Shown here piece by piece: positions 51,388 through 60,931 of a stretch of 64,000 nucleotides of DNA. Every line of letters begins with the position of its first letter. Within the stretch, counting starts at the first letter, position 1. Origin of the DNA: Streptomyces hundungensis (lineage in GTDB: Bacteria > Actinomycetota > Actinomycetes > Streptomycetales > Streptomycetaceae). A model generated the notes under the pieces. It was given only the letters and a program-made list of their open reading frames with translations. It was not told the DNA's origin and did no database searches. Where the stretch lies: positions 6,820,001 to 6,884,000 of the forward strand of contig NZ_CP032698.1 of assembly GCF_003627815.1 (NCBI RefSeq), in the 5' to 3' direction. The position numbers and the translations under genes were made by a program.

Positions 51388-52116
51388 GTGGCGCTCAAGA
51401 ACATTCCGGATTCCGGCTTCTCCGACGACGACGGCACTGCCGCCCCCGAACTGACCGAGGCGCTGGCCGCCTGGACGAAGGACCGATCGGCCGAGCCGCG
51501 GGTCCTCGCCGCCCTGCGCACGGCCAGACTGCTCGTGCCCGTGGTGGCGATGCTCGGCGAGAGCGAGATCGACGAGAACGGCCTGAAGCGCGAAAAAACC
51601 AGCGACATGGCGGTCCCCACGCTGAAGGCGGGCGACCGCACGGCGCTGCCCGCGTTCACCTCGATCGAGGCGCTGGCGCTGTGGGACCCCGCGGCCCGGC
51701 CGGTCGCCGTGCCGCTGCACCAGGCCCTCGCGGCGGCCGTGCACGAGAAGGCGGACACCGTGGTCATCGACCTCGCGGGCCCGGTGGCGTACGAACTGAA
51801 GGGCGCGGCCCTGCTCGCCCTCGCGGAGGGACGTGACAGCGCGGACCCGCTCCAGGACCCCTCGGTGATCGAGGCGGTGCGCTCGGCGGTGGCCGCCGTA
51901 CCCGCCGTGGTCCGCGCCCACCTCGGCCCCGGCAGCGCGGACGGCACGCTCGCCCTGGTGCTCGCCGAGGGCGCGGTGCCCGCCGAGGCGGGGCGCCGGG
52001 TGGCCGAGCTGATCGCCGCCGACGAGACCCTGCGCGCCCGCCTCGTCGAGGGCCTCGACCTCGCTCTGCTGCCGCCCGGCGCCCCACAGCCGAACGAGCC
52101 GCTCTTCACCCGGTGA
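51388..52116 (+). CDS. SseB-family protein
   Basis: A 242-residue protein with an SseB N-terminal-like domain (ALRTARLLVPVVAMLGE ... DMAVPTLKAGDRTALPAFTSIEALALWDPAARPVAV). SseB relatives are linked in E. coli to serine/cysteine metabolism but are functionally uncharacterised in actinobacteria. No signal peptide. It starts at GTG 51388, apparently leaderless, and converges on the DUF1844 gene. Confidence 0.88.
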   Translation: MALKNIPDSGFSDDDGTAAPELTEALAAWTKDRSAEPRVLAALRTARLLVPVVAMLGESEIDENGLKREKTSDMAVPTLKAGDRTALPAFTSIEALALWDPAARPVAVPLHQALAAAVHEKADTVVIDLAGPVAYELKGAALLALAEGRDSADPLQDPSVIEAVRSAVAAVPAVVRAHLGPGSADGTLALVLAEGAVPAEAGRRVAELIAADETLRARLVEGLDLALLPPGAPQPNEPLFTR

Positions 52117-52162
52117 GGTGAGGAGCGGCCCGTTCGGCAGGCAGGCAGGCGGGTGGGCGGGC

Positions 52163-52522
52163 TCAGCCGAAGACGGCGCCCGTGTACTTCTCGCCCGGGC
52201 CCTGGCCCGGCGCGTCCGGCACGATGGACGCCTCGCGGAACGCCAGCTGAAGCGACTTGAGGCCGTCCCGCAGCGGGGCGGCGTGGAACGACGAGATCTC
52301 GGTCGCCCCGGCGTCGAGCAGCCCGGCCAGGGCGTGCACCAGCTTGCGGGCCTCGTCGAGGTCCTTGTACTGGTCGCCCTCCTCGGTCAGACCGAGCTTC
52401 ACGGCGGCGGCGCTCATCAGGTTGACGGCGACCGTCACGATCACCTCGACCGCGGGAACCTCCGCGATGTCGCGGGCCATGGTGTCGAAGTCTGCGGTTT
52501 CATTGGGGGGCGTCTCACTCAT
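52163..52522 (-). CDS. DUF1844 family protein
   Basis: A 119-residue protein with the DUF1844 pattern VEVIVTVAVNLMSAAAVKLGL ... YKDLDEARKLVHALAGLLDAG. These are small cytoplasmic helical proteins found near infC in streptomycetes; function unknown. TATCGT lies six bases upstream of ATG 52522 on the minus strand, so the mRNA is probably leaderless. It is divergent from the infC operon. Confidence 0.88.
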   Translation of the reverse strand: MSETPPNETADFDTMARDIAEVPAVEVIVTVAVNLMSAAAVKLGLTEEGDQYKDLDEARKLVHALAGLLDAGATEISSFHAAPLRDGLKSLQLAFREASIVPDAPGQGPGEKYTGAVFG

Positions 52523-52611
52523 GCCCACACGATATGCGGTGCGCGCGCCCCCTCCTCCCGCGCACTCGATTAGCCCGCCCGTCCCGTTGCTGCTAGCCTT
52601 GTGTAACGACC

Positions 52612-52811
52612 GGCCAGGCACGTGTGCCCGGCCCACAAGTGGAGGCTCCGATCTCCCACCCGACCACCCTCACGGGAGGCGGGTCTTCCGGTCAGGTGGC
52701 CCCCATCGTTCCGTACGGACGATGGAGCCGCCCGATGTGCGCCCCGCGGTGGACCGCGGCGGTGTTCCGGTTTTCTTGGAGCCCCGCCTGTGTCCGTCCG
52801 GGGCATTTTTT
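52612..52811 (+). promoter_or_regulatory. infC leader with attenuator-like hairpin
   Basis: The leader opens with a stem (GGCC-A-GGCAC / GTGCC-C-GGCC, 52612-52633) and ends in GCCCCG, 12 bases, CGGGGC, then ATTTTTT (52781-52811), which looks like an intrinsic terminator 84 bp before infC. T runs are rare in this genome, so a premature-termination switch controlling the infC-rpmI-rplT operon is likely. Confidence 0.6.
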
Positions 52812-52894
52812 GTGCCTTCCGGCGGTTGGTCACGTCACTAGAGACATACGCGGCTGTCCCCCAGACAGTCGTGTGGTGCTACTGAGGAGGATCC

Positions 52895-53563
52895 ATCAGC
52901 GCCGAGCCCCGCATCAACGACCGGATTCGCGTCCCCGAGGTCCGACTTGTCGGCCCCAGCGGCGAGCAGGTCGGAATTGTTCCGCTTGCCAAGGCCCTGG
53001 AGCTCGCCCAGGAGTATGACCTCGACCTGGTCGAGGTCGCGGCGACCGCCCGTCCGCCCGTGTGCAAGCTCATGGACTACGGGAAGTTCAAGTACGAGTC
53101 GGCCATGAAGGCCCGTGAGGCGCGCAAGAACCAGGCGCACACGGTCATCAAGGAGATGAAGCTCCGGCCGAAGATCGACCCGCACGACTACGACACCAAA
53201 AAGGGTCACGTCGTCCGGTTCCTCAAGCAGGGCGACAAGGTCAAGATCACGATCATGTTCCGTGGTCGTGAGCAGTCCCGGCCGGAGCTCGGCTACCGAC
53301 TGCTCCAGCGCCTCGCTTCGGACGTGGAGGACCTCGGCTTCGTCGAGTCCAGCCCGAAGCAGGACGGCCGAAACATGATCATGGTCCTCGGTCCGCACAA
53401 GAAGAAGACCGAGGCGATGGCCGAAGCCCGCGAGGCCCAGGCGGCCCGCAAGGCGGAGCGCCAGGGTCAGGCGGCCACGTCGGACGAGTCCGTCGAGGAC
53501 GAGTCCGTGGCCGAGGCGCCCGCCGCCGAAGCCGTGGCCGAGGAACACCCCGCCGAGGCCTGA
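52895..53563 (+). CDS. infC: Translation initiation factor IF-3, non-ATG (ATC) start
   Basis: A 222-residue IF-3 that binds the 30S subunit and proofreads start-codon selection. The conserved N-terminus ([20 protein letters not shown]) begins at ATC 52895, four bases after GAGGAGG at 52884-52890. No ATG, GTG or TTG occurs in frame before 53045, well inside the N-terminal domain. A rare start is the classical basis of infC autoregulation. The core ([21 protein letters not shown] ... [20 protein letters not shown]) is standard, and the tail is acidic and Ala-rich. First gene of infC-rpmI-rplT. Confidence 0.93.
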   Translation: MSAEPRINDRIRVPEVRLVGPSGEQVGIVPLAKALELAQEYDLDLVEVAATARPPVCKLMDYGKFKYESAMKAREARKNQAHTVIKEMKLRPKIDPHDYDTKKGHVVRFLKQGDKVKITIMFRGREQSRPELGYRLLQRLASDVEDLGFVESSPKQDGRNMIMVLGPHKKKTEAMAEAREAQAARKAERQGQAATSDESVEDESVAEAPAAEAVAEEHPAEA

Positions 53564-53666
53564 TTCCGGGACAGCCCGTTCCGGATATCAACCGATACAT
53601 ATGACGCTCCCGAGCGCCGGTCCCCGGACCGGCTGGGAGCGCCACTGACGAGGAGATAACGGCGCT

Positions 53667-53861
53667 ATGCCGAAGAACAAGTCGCACAGCGGTGCCAGCA
53701 AGCGCTTCAAGATCACGGGCTCCGGCAAGGTGCTCCGTGAGCGTGCCGGCAAGCGCCACCTGCTCGAGCACAAGTCGTCCAAGAAGACCCGCTCGCTGAC
53801 GGGCACGGTCGTCCTGGCTCCGGCCGACGCCAAGAAGGTCAAGAAGCTTCTCGGCAAGTGA
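53667..53861 (+). CDS. rpmI: 50S ribosomal protein L35
   Basis: A 64-residue basic protein, [20 protein letters not shown] at the N-terminus and [15 protein letters not shown] at the C-terminus; full family length. GAGGAG precedes ATG 53667. Second gene of the infC operon. Confidence 0.98.
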   Translation: MPKNKSHSGASKRFKITGSGKVLRERAGKRHLLEHKSSKKTRSLTGTVVLAPADAKKVKKLLGK

Positions 53862-53965
53862 CGTTCCTCCGCCTCCGCTCGCCGGAGGCGGAACGTCGAG
53901 ACCGGGACCTATTCGATTTCGGGTCGTGTGAGTCCAACCACGGCCCCGCTACAAGGAGTTAACAA

Positions 53966-54349
53966 GTGGCACGCGTCAAGCGGGCAGTCAACGCCCACAA
54001 GAAGCGCCGGGCAATTCTCGAGGCGGCCTCCGGCTACCGTGGTCAGCGTTCGCGCCTGTACCGCAAGGCCAAGGAGCAGGTCACCCACTCGCTGGTCTAC
54101 AACTACAACGACCGCAAGAAGCGCAAGGGCGACTTCCGTCAGCTGTGGATCCAGCGCATCAACGCCGCTGCCCGCCAGAACGGCATGACCTACAACCGCC
54201 TCATCCAGGGTCTGAAGGCCGCCAACATCGAGGTGGACCGCAAGATCCTCGCGGAGCTGGCCGTCAACGACGCCAACGCGTTCGCGGCGCTCGTCGAGGT
54301 GGCCCAGAAGGCGCTTCCGAGCGATGTCAACGCTCCGAAGGCCGCGTAA
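53966..54349 (+). CDS. rplT: 50S ribosomal protein L20
   Basis: A 127-residue protein that nucleates 50S assembly on 23S rRNA. It has the typical basic N-terminal extension ([26 protein letters not shown]) and globular end ([26 protein letters not shown]). GTG 53966 follows AAGGAG. L20 represses its own operon in some bacteria; whether that holds here is not visible. A perfect 15-bp hairpin terminates the operon. Confidence 0.98.
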   Translation: MARVKRAVNAHKKRRAILEAASGYRGQRSRLYRKAKEQVTHSLVYNYNDRKKRKGDFRQLWIQRINAAARQNGMTYNRLIQGLKAANIEVDRKILAELAVNDANAFAALVEVAQKALPSDVNAPKAA

Positions 54350-54374
54350 GCGCCTGACGGCTGGTTGAGCCGGA

Positions 54375-54407
54375 CCGGACCCGCAGGCCGTTGGCCTGCG
54401 GGTCCGG
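54375..54407 (+). terminator. Terminator of the infC operon
   Basis: A perfect 15-bp inverted repeat, CCGGACCCGCAGGCC / GGCCTGCGGGTCCGG, with loop GTT. Confidence 0.8.
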
Positions 54408-54482
54408 GTGCGTTCCGGGCATCTCCGGGTGCCTGGCCCCCGGACCCCCTCCGTGGACTGCGTCCCCTGCGCCCCCGTTTTC

Positions 54483-54690
54483 GCCTGCGGGTTGTGGGTG
54501 GCTTGTTGCGCAGTTCCCCGCGCCCCTAGCGTCGTTTTCGGCTGCGGGCCGGCTTGTGGCTGGTCGCGCAGTTCCTCGCGCCCCTAACCCCGTTTTTGGC
54601 TGCGGGTCGCTTGTGGCTGGTCGCGCAGTTCCTCGCGCCCCTAACCCCGTTTTTGGCTGTCGCGCGGTTCCTCGTGGCCCTTGGAAAGCT
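54483..54690. repeat. 57-58-bp imperfect tandem repeats of a dispersed Streptomyces element
   Basis: Three full copies (starting about 54483, 54541 and 54599) and a partial fourth. Each contains CGCAGTTCC[CT]CGCGCCCCTA and ends in a T run. The CAGTTCCCCGCGCCCCT core is familiar from many Streptomyces intergenic regions. It occupies most of the 408-bp gap between rplT and the methyltransferase. Confidence 0.8.
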
Positions 54691-54757
54691 CGCGTTGCTC
54701 GGTGCCCCACGCCCAGGGGCCGTCCCTTCCGACCCACCTCGTAGAGAGACCGCTTAC

Positions 54758-55612
54758 ATGTCCAGCCCCGAGCTGATCTCCCCGCGCTCCCCCCGCGTCG
54801 CCGCCGCACGGCGGCTCGCGCGGCGTAATTTTCGGGGGAAGGAGCGGCGGTTCATCGCCGAGGGGCCGCAGGCCGTTCGGGAGGCCGTGGGGCATCGCAG
54901 TGGTGGTGAGGCCACGCTCGTCGAGCTGTTCGCCACCGTGGAGGCCGCCGAGCGGTACGCCGACATCGTGGCCGCCGCGTTGGAGGCGGGGGCCCGCGTC
55001 CACTACGCCGACGACGAGGTGCTCGCCGAGGTCTCGCAGACCGTCACCCCGCAGGGCCTGGTCGGCGTGTGCCGCTTCCTGGACTCGCCGTTCGAGGAGA
55101 TCCTCCGCGCCGAGCCCCGGCTCGTCGCCGTGCTCGCGCACGTCCGCGACCCCGGGAACGCCGGCACCGTACTGCGCTGCGCGGACGCCGCAGGCGCCGA
55201 CGCGGTCGTTCTGACCGATGCCTCCGTCGACCTCTACAACCCCAAGTCCGTGCGCGCCTCGGTCGGTTCGCTCTTCCATCTGCCGGTCGCCGTGGGCGTC
55301 CCCGTGGAGCAGGCCGTCCAGGGGCTGCGGGACGCGGGCGTCCGCATCCTGGCGGCCGACGGCGCGGGCGAGGACGACCTCGACGCCGAGCTGGACGCGG
55401 GAACGATGGGCGGCCCCACCGCCTGGATCTTCGGCAACGAGGCCTGGGGCCTGCCCGAGGAGACCCGCGCACTCGCGGACGCCGTGGTACGCGTGCCCAT
55501 CCACGGCAAGGCCGAAAGCCTCAACCTCGCCACCGCCGCGGCCGTGTGCCTCTACGCCTCCGCTCGTGCGCAGCGTGCTGCCGGAGGGTGCCGCTCCGTG
55601 ACCTCGTACTAG
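54758..55612 (+). CDS. TrmH/SpoU-family RNA 2'-O-methyltransferase
   Basis: A 284-residue SPOUT methyltransferase. The N-terminal substrate-binding domain (RRLARRNFRGKERRFIAEGPQAVRE) precedes the trefoil-knot SAM site: LAHVRDPGNAGTVLRCADAAGADAVVL, AWIFGNEAWGLPEETR, and VRVPIHGKAESLNLATAAAVCLY (motifs 1-3). It probably modifies a ribose in 23S rRNA or tRNA. Its location after rplT is conserved. ATG 54758 has only a weak GAGAG site upstream. Confidence 0.93.
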   Translation: MSSPELISPRSPRVAAARRLARRNFRGKERRFIAEGPQAVREAVGHRSGGEATLVELFATVEAAERYADIVAAALEAGARVHYADDEVLAEVSQTVTPQGLVGVCRFLDSPFEEILRAEPRLVAVLAHVRDPGNAGTVLRCADAAGADAVVLTDASVDLYNPKSVRASVGSLFHLPVAVGVPVEQAVQGLRDAGVRILAADGAGEDDLDAELDAGTMGGPTAWIFGNEAWGLPEETRALADAVVRVPIHGKAESLNLATAAAVCLYASARAQRAAGGCRSVTSY

Positions 55613-55665
55613 TAGTGTTGCGGGCCCGGGGGCCCACTCAGCGCTTCGGGAGGTGGGATAGGGGG

Positions 55666-56790
55666 ATGGCTGTCGGCATGAGCAGCAACGGCAACAGCAT
55701 CGCGCTGTGTCCGTCCGGCGGTCCCGACGTCCTCGGCTTCGACCCCGACGACCTGCCCGACGGCATCGTGGTCGCCGACGACACGGGCCGGGTCATCTGC
55801 TTCAACGCCGCCGCCGTGCGGATCACGGCCATCGCGAAGCACGAGGCGGTCGGCTTCCCGCTGGAGCGGGCGCTGCCCCTGGAGGACCTCAAGGGCCGGC
55901 GCTGGTGGCAGCTCACCGACCCCTACGGCGGCCTCGCCATCCGGGTCGGCCAGCCCGAACGCAATCTGCTGCTGCCCGGCGGCCGCGAAGTGCTGGTCTC
56001 CGCGCGCTACGTACGCGAACGTCCGAGGGGACCCGTGCGCCGGGTCGTGGTGAGCCTGCGCTCCACCGAGGCCCGGCGGCGTACGGAACGGTCGCACGCC
56101 GAGCTGATCGCCACCGTCGCCCACGAGCTGCGCTCTCCCCTGACCTCCGTCAAGGGGTTCACCGCGACGCTGCTCGCCAAGTGGGAGCGGTTCACGGACG
56201 ACCAGAAGCGGCTCATGCTGGAGACGGTCGACGCCGACGCCAACCGCGTCACCCGGCTCATCGCCGAGCTCCTGGACATCTCGCGCATCGACTCGGGCCG
56301 CCTCGAAGTGCGCCGTCAGCCGGTCGACATCCCGGCCGCCGTCGGCCGCCACCTCCAGGCCCACGTCGCCTCCGGCCAGACCCCGGACCGCTTCCTGGTG
56401 CGCGTACAGCGGCCGCTGCCCGATCTGTGGGCCGACCCCGACAAGATCGACCAGATCCTCGGCAACCTGCTGGAAAACGCGGTGCGCCACGGCGAGGGAA
56501 CCGTCACCATTGAGGTGGCGCCCGCGCCGGTCCGTATCGACGAGCACGACGAGAAGGGAACGGCCGTCACCGTGAGCGACGAAGGTCCCGGCATCCCCGA
56601 GGAGTCGATGGGCCGTGTCTTCACCCGCTTCTGGCGGGGGAGCAAGCGCGGCGGGACCGGGCTCGGCCTGTACATCGTGAAGGGCATCGTCGAGGCGCAC
56701 GGCGGCACCATCGCGGTCGGGCGGGGGCCCGGCGGCGGCGCCCAGTTCCGATTTATCCTGCCCGTCGGCGCTCCGGCGTATCTCCAGTAG
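55666..56790 (+). CDS. PAS-domain sensor histidine kinase, cytoplasmic
   Basis: A 374-residue kinase without membrane helices. The PAS domain (about 28-130) reads LPDGIVVADDTGRVICFNAAAVRITAI. The HisKA domain has ELIATVAHELRSPLTSVKGF with phospho-acceptor His153. The ATPase has LGNLLENAVRHGEG (N), VSDEGPGIPEE (G1) and GGTGLGLYIVKGIVEAHGG (G2). No response regulator is adjacent, so it is an orphan kinase in this window. Start ATG 55666 follows GGGAGG; ATG 55678 is possible. Confidence 0.92.
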   Translation: MAVGMSSNGNSIALCPSGGPDVLGFDPDDLPDGIVVADDTGRVICFNAAAVRITAIAKHEAVGFPLERALPLEDLKGRRWWQLTDPYGGLAIRVGQPERNLLLPGGREVLVSARYVRERPRGPVRRVVVSLRSTEARRRTERSHAELIATVAHELRSPLTSVKGFTATLLAKWERFTDDQKRLMLETVDADANRVTRLIAELLDISRIDSGRLEVRRQPVDIPAAVGRHLQAHVASGQTPDRFLVRVQRPLPDLWADPDKIDQILGNLLENAVRHGEGTVTIEVAPAPVRIDEHDEKGTAVTVSDEGPGIPEESMGRVFTRFWRGSKRGGTGLGLYIVKGIVEAHGGTIAVGRGPGGGAQFRFILPVGAPAYLQ

Positions 56791-56838
56791 ATCGCCCTTC
56801 GAGCCGCCCACGGGCGCAACCGCATGCACGCACCCCGT

Positions 56839-56844
56839 TAGACT
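56839..56844 (+). promoter_or_regulatory. Possible pheS -10 box
   Basis: TAGACT about 120 bp before pheS. No clear -35 at standard spacing. It would give a leader carrying the two hairpins at 56905-56943. Confidence 0.35.
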
Positions 56845-56904
56845 CGACTTTTGGCGCGTTTGTGTCCGCGCGCCATCGCGGAATCGCAGTCACGGTCGCG
56901 GGGA

Positions 56905-56943
56905 CCCCCGGCCTGGGGGCACCTCCCAGCGTCAGCTGGGGGA
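56905..56943 (+). repeat. Double-hairpin repeat in the pheS leader
   Basis: CCCCC(56905-56909)/GGGGG(56915-56919) and CCCAGC/GCTGGG (56925-56940) form two adjacent hairpins ending 21 bp before the pheS start. The element resembles an interspersed GC-rich repeat common in Streptomyces intergenic DNA; it may also affect pheST expression. Confidence 0.6.
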
Positions 56944-56964
56944 CAATCGGAAGCACGGGAAGAG

Positions 56965-58095
56965 ATGTCGGCACCTAACAAGTCGTACGACCCTGTTGAG
57001 GTCGAGGCGCTGAAACCGGAAGAGATCGAGCGCATGCGGGACGAGGCGCTCGCCGCCTTCGCGGCCGCCGGCGACCTCGACGCACTCGCCCAGGCGAAGA
57101 CCGCGCACACCGGTGGCACCTCGCCCCTCTCGCTCGCCAACCGCGAGATCGGCGCGCTGCCGCCGCAGGCCAAGGCCGCCGCCGGCAAGCTCGTGGGCAT
57201 GGCCCGCGGCGCCGTGAACAAGGCCCTGGCCGCCCGCCAGGCCGAGCTTGAGGACGAGCGGGACGCCCGGGTCCTGGTCGAGGAGGCGGTGGACGTCACC
57301 CTGCCCCACGACCGTGTGCCGGCCGGCGCCCGCCACCCGCTGACCACGCTCTCCGAGCGCATCGAGGACGTCTTCGTGGCCATGGGCTACGAGGTCGCCG
57401 AGGGCCCCGAGGCCGAGGCCGAGTGGTTCACCTTCGACGCGCTCAACATCGGCCCGGACCACCCGGCCCGCACCGAGCACGACACGTTCTTCGTGCAGGG
57501 CCGGGAGGGCACCGAGGGCGCCGCCAACTCCGGCGTCGTGCTGCGCACCCACACCTCGCCCGTGCAGATCCGCTCGCTGCTCCACCGCGAGCCGCCGGTG
57601 TACGTGATCTGCCCCGGCCGGGTCTACCGCACCGACGAGCTGGACGCCACGCACAGCCCGGTCTTCCGCCAGGTCGAGCTGCTCGCCGTGGACGAGGGCC
57701 TGACCATGGCCGACCTCAAGGGCACCCTCGACCACATGGTCAAGGCGCTCTTCGGCGAGGGCATCGAGACGCGGCTGCGGCCGAACTTCTTCCCCTTCAC
57801 CGAGCCGTCCGCCGAGATGGACATGGTCTGTTACGTCTGCCGCGGCGCGTCCGTCGGCAACCCGGACCGTCCCTGCCGCACCTGCTCCAGCGAGGGCTGG
57901 ATCGAGCTCGGCGGCTGCGGCATGGTCAACCCGAAGGTGCTCACCGCCTGCGGTGTGGACCCCGAGAAGTACAGCGGATTCGCCTTCGGCTTCGGCATCG
58001 AGCGCATGCTGATGTTCCGCCACAACGTAGAAGACATGCGAGACATGGTCGAGGGTGACGTTCGGTTCACCCGGCCGTTCGGGATGGAGATCTGA
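56965..58095 (+). CDS. pheS: Phenylalanyl-tRNA synthetase alpha subunit
   Basis: A 376-residue class II synthetase subunit. The N-terminal coiled coil that binds tRNA-Phe precedes the catalytic core: [25 protein letters not shown] motif 2, [12 protein letters not shown], and [13 protein letters not shown] (motif 3). A CYVC...CRTC cluster near 300 suggests a bound zinc, as in actinobacterial and Thermus-like enzymes. ATG 56965 follows GGGAAGAG. Its stop overlaps the pheT start (TGATG), so subunits are made in balance. Confidence 0.96.
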   Translation: MSAPNKSYDPVEVEALKPEEIERMRDEALAAFAAAGDLDALAQAKTAHTGGTSPLSLANREIGALPPQAKAAAGKLVGMARGAVNKALAARQAELEDERDARVLVEEAVDVTLPHDRVPAGARHPLTTLSERIEDVFVAMGYEVAEGPEAEAEWFTFDALNIGPDHPARTEHDTFFVQGREGTEGAANSGVVLRTHTSPVQIRSLLHREPPVYVICPGRVYRTDELDATHSPVFRQVELLAVDEGLTMADLKGTLDHMVKALFGEGIETRLRPNFFPFTEPSAEMDMVCYVCRGASVGNPDRPCRTCSSEGWIELGGCGMVNPKVLTACGVDPEKYSGFAFGFGIERMLMFRHNVEDMRDMVEGDVRFTRPFGMEI

Positions 58096-60623
58096 TGCGG
58101 GTCCCGCTTTCCTGGCTGCGGGAGTACGTCGACCTCCCCGCCACCGAGACCGGCCGCGATGTGCAGGCCAAGCTCGTCGACGCAGGCCTTGAGGTCGAGA
58201 CCGTCGAGCAGCTCGGCGCCGGGCTCAAGGGCCCGCTCGTCGTCGGCAAGGTCCTCACCATCGAGGAGCTGGAGGGCTTCAAGAAGCCCATCCGTTTCTG
58301 CACCGTGGACGTCGGCATGGCCAACGGCACCGGTGAGCCGCAGGAGATCGTCTGCGGCGCCCGCAACTTCGCGGTCGGCGACAAGGTGGTCGTGGTGCTG
58401 CCCGGCGCCGTGCTGCCCGGCGACTTCGCGATCGCCGCGCGCAAGACGTACGGCCGGACCTCGCACGGCATGATCTGCTCCAGCGACGAGCTCGGCATGG
58501 GCCCGGACCCCTCGGGCGGCATCATCGTGCTGCCGCCCGAGCACGAGGCCGGCACCGACGCCATCGCGCTGCTCGAACTCGTCGACGAGGTCCTGGACAT
58601 CGCGGTCACCGCCAACCGCGGCGACTGCCTGTCGGTGCGCGGCGTGGCCCGCGAGACCGCCATCGCCTACGGTCTGCCGCTGCGCGACCCGGCGCTGCTC
58701 GACGTGCCCGCGCCCAACTCCTACGGCTACCCGGTCAAGGTCGCCGACCCGATCGGCTGCGACCGCTTCACGGCGCGCACCGTGACCGGTCTCGACCCCG
58801 AGGCCCGCTCCCCGATCTGGCTCCAGCGCCGGCTCCAGAAGGCCGGGATGCGCCCGATCTCGCTCGCCGTCGACATCACCAACTACGTGATGATCGAGCT
58901 CGGCCAGCCGCTGCACGCCTACGACCGCACCCAGGTCGAAGGCCCCATCGGCGTGCGCCGCGCCGAGGCGGGCGAGCTGCTGACCACGCTGGACGGCACG
59001 AAGCGCAAGCTGGACGCCGCCGACCTCGTCATCACCGACAGCCGGGGTCCCATCGGCCTCGCCGGGGTGATGGGCGGAGCCAACACCGAGATCGCCGACT
59101 CGGTCACGGACCCCGAGACCGGTGAGGTCAGGGGCACCACCGAGGTCGTCATCGAGGCCGCCCACTTCGACGCGGTCGCCATCGCCCGCACCGCGCGCCG
59201 CCACAAGCTGAGCTCCGAGGCGTCCAAGCGCTTCGAGCGCGGCGTCGACCCGCAGGCTGCGGCCGCCGCCGCCCAGCGGACCGTCGACCTGCTCGTGCTG
59301 CTCGCGGGCGGCACGGCCGAGGCCGGCGTCACCGAGATCGTCTCGCCGTCCGCACCGCGCACCATCGCGATGCACGCCGACCACCCGGACCGCGTCGCGG
59401 GCATCGAGTACGGCCGCGAGACCGTCGTACGCCGCCTCCAGGAGGTCGGCTGCGACGCGTACGGGCAGGACGAGCTCGTCGTGACGGTGCCGTCCTGGCG
59501 CCCCGACCTCACCGAGCCGAACGACCTGGCCGAAGAGGTCATCCGCCTGGAGGGCTACGCCAACCTGCCCTCCACGCTGCCCAAGCCGCCCGCCGGACGG
59601 GGTCTGACGGAGCGTCAGCGCCTGCACCGCAGGGTCGGCCGGGCGCTCGCCGGGGCCGGGTTCACCGAGGCGCCGAGCTACCCGTTCGTCGCCGAGTCGG
59701 TCTTCGACCAGCTCCAGCTGGACGCCGAGGACCCCAACCGCGACGTCGTGAAGCTGGTCAACCCGCTCAGCGACGAGGAGCCGGCGCTGCGCACCACGCT
59801 CCTTCCGGGGCTCCTTGCCACGCTGCGCCGCAACGTCGGCCGCGGCAGCCACGACCTGGCGCTCTTCGAGACGGGCCTGGTCTTCCACCCGTCGCCGAAC
59901 CCGGGCGTCGCGGCCCGGCTGCCCGTCGACCGCCGCCCCACCGACGAGGAGATCGCCGCGCTGGACGCCGTGCTGCCCGTGCAGCCGCGCCACGTGGGCG
60001 CCGTCCTGGCCGGTGCGCGCGAGCAGGCCGGCTGGTGGGGCAAGGGCCGCCCGGCCGACTGGGCCGACGCCGTCGAGGCGGCGCGTACCGTGGCCGCCGA
60101 GGCGGGGCTCGAACTCGTTGTGGAGCAGGGCCAGTACGGTCCCTGGCACCCGGGTCGCTGCGCCGAGCTGTATGTGTTCCCCGGTGGGGTGAAGACCCTG
60201 GTCGGGCACGCCGGTGAGCTGCACCCGCGTGTCGTCAAGGCGTTCGCTCTGCCTGCCCGCAGCTGTGCGATGGAGCTCGACCTCGACGCCCTGGAGCGCG
60301 CCGTCGAGGGTGTGGTCCAGGCGCCGCGCATCTCCTCCTTCCCGGTGGCCACCCAGGATGTGGCGCTCGTCGTCGACGCCTCCGTGCCGGCCGCCTCGGT
60401 GGAGAACGCGCTGCGCTCCGGCGCCGGTGAACTCCTTGAGTCCATCCGCCTGTTCGACGTCTTCAGCGGCGAGCAGGTCGGCGAGGGAAGGAAGTCGCTC
60501 GCCTATGCGCTGCGGTTCCGCGCGGCCGACCGCACCCTGACCGTCGAGGAGGCCTCGGCCGCCCGCGACGCCGCGGTCGCCCGGGCCGGCGAGCTGACGG
60601 GCGCGGTGCTGCGCGGGGCGTGA
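58095..60623 (+). CDS. pheT: Phenylalanyl-tRNA synthetase beta subunit
   Basis: An 842-residue non-catalytic partner. Domains in order: N-terminal [21 protein letters not shown] tRNA-binding domain (about 40-150, with [24 protein letters not shown]), B3/B4 editing domain (about 210-380, hydrolyses Tyr-tRNA-Phe), B5 DNA-binding-like domain (about 420-495), a catalytic-like domain ([13 protein letters not shown]) and the C-terminal FDX-ACB anticodon-binding domain ([17 protein letters not shown] ... [22 protein letters not shown]). Full family length; overlaps pheS by one base. Confidence 0.96.
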   Translation: MRVPLSWLREYVDLPATETGRDVQAKLVDAGLEVETVEQLGAGLKGPLVVGKVLTIEELEGFKKPIRFCTVDVGMANGTGEPQEIVCGARNFAVGDKVVVVLPGAVLPGDFAIAARKTYGRTSHGMICSSDELGMGPDPSGGIIVLPPEHEAGTDAIALLELVDEVLDIAVTANRGDCLSVRGVARETAIAYGLPLRDPALLDVPAPNSYGYPVKVADPIGCDRFTARTVTGLDPEARSPIWLQRRLQKAGMRPISLAVDITNYVMIELGQPLHAYDRTQVEGPIGVRRAEAGELLTTLDGTKRKLDAADLVITDSRGPIGLAGVMGGANTEIADSVTDPETGEVRGTTEVVIEAAHFDAVAIARTARRHKLSSEASKRFERGVDPQAAAAAAQRTVDLLVLLAGGTAEAGVTEIVSPSAPRTIAMHADHPDRVAGIEYGRETVVRRLQEVGCDAYGQDELVVTVPSWRPDLTEPNDLAEEVIRLEGYANLPSTLPKPPAGRGLTERQRLHRRVGRALAGAGFTEAPSYPFVAESVFDQLQLDAEDPNRDVVKLVNPLSDEEPALRTTLLPGLLATLRRNVGRGSHDLALFETGLVFHPSPNPGVAARLPVDRRPTDEEIAALDAVLPVQPRHVGAVLAGAREQAGWWGKGRPADWADAVEAARTVAAEAGLELVVEQGQYGPWHPGRCAELYVFPGGVKTLVGHAGELHPRVVKAFALPARSCAMELDLDALERAVEGVVQAPRISSFPVATQDVALVVDASVPAASVENALRSGAGELLESIRLFDVFSGEQVGEGRKSLAYALRFRAADRTLTVEEASAARDAAVARAGELTGAVLRGA

Positions 60624-60633
60624 TCCCCGCGAG

Positions 60634-60687
60634 ACCACGACGTGAGGGGCACACCGGGAGTTCTCGGTGTGCCCCTCACGTCGTGGT
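60634..60687 (+). terminator. Very strong terminator after pheT
   Basis: A perfect 23-bp inverted repeat (arms 60634-60656 and 60665-60687, beginning ACCACGACGTGAGGGGCACA) with an 8-base loop. The rest of 60688-60931 shows no gene. Confidence 0.85.
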
Positions 60688-60931
60688 GAACGGGCCCTGC
60701 CGCCAAGCCCGTTGGGGCCGGGTCGCGCAGGGGGCCGCCCGGGTGGTGAGGCGCCGTCGCCCTGCCGGGAGTGCCGGGCAGCGCGGACAGGGCGGACGGC
60801 GCCGGGAGCGGGCCGCCGCACTGTTCGAGGGGGAGCCGGCGGCCCGTTCGCCTCAACGGGAGGCGGTTCAGAGTCAACCGACCGGGGGCGCTCACGGGCA
60901 GAGAGCGCGGCGCATAAATGCGGGTACTCGC

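Noticed and set aside
56839..56964. T-box or Phe leader peptide controlling pheST
   Set aside because: No T-box core and no short frame with repeated Phe codons; only the double hairpin is seen.
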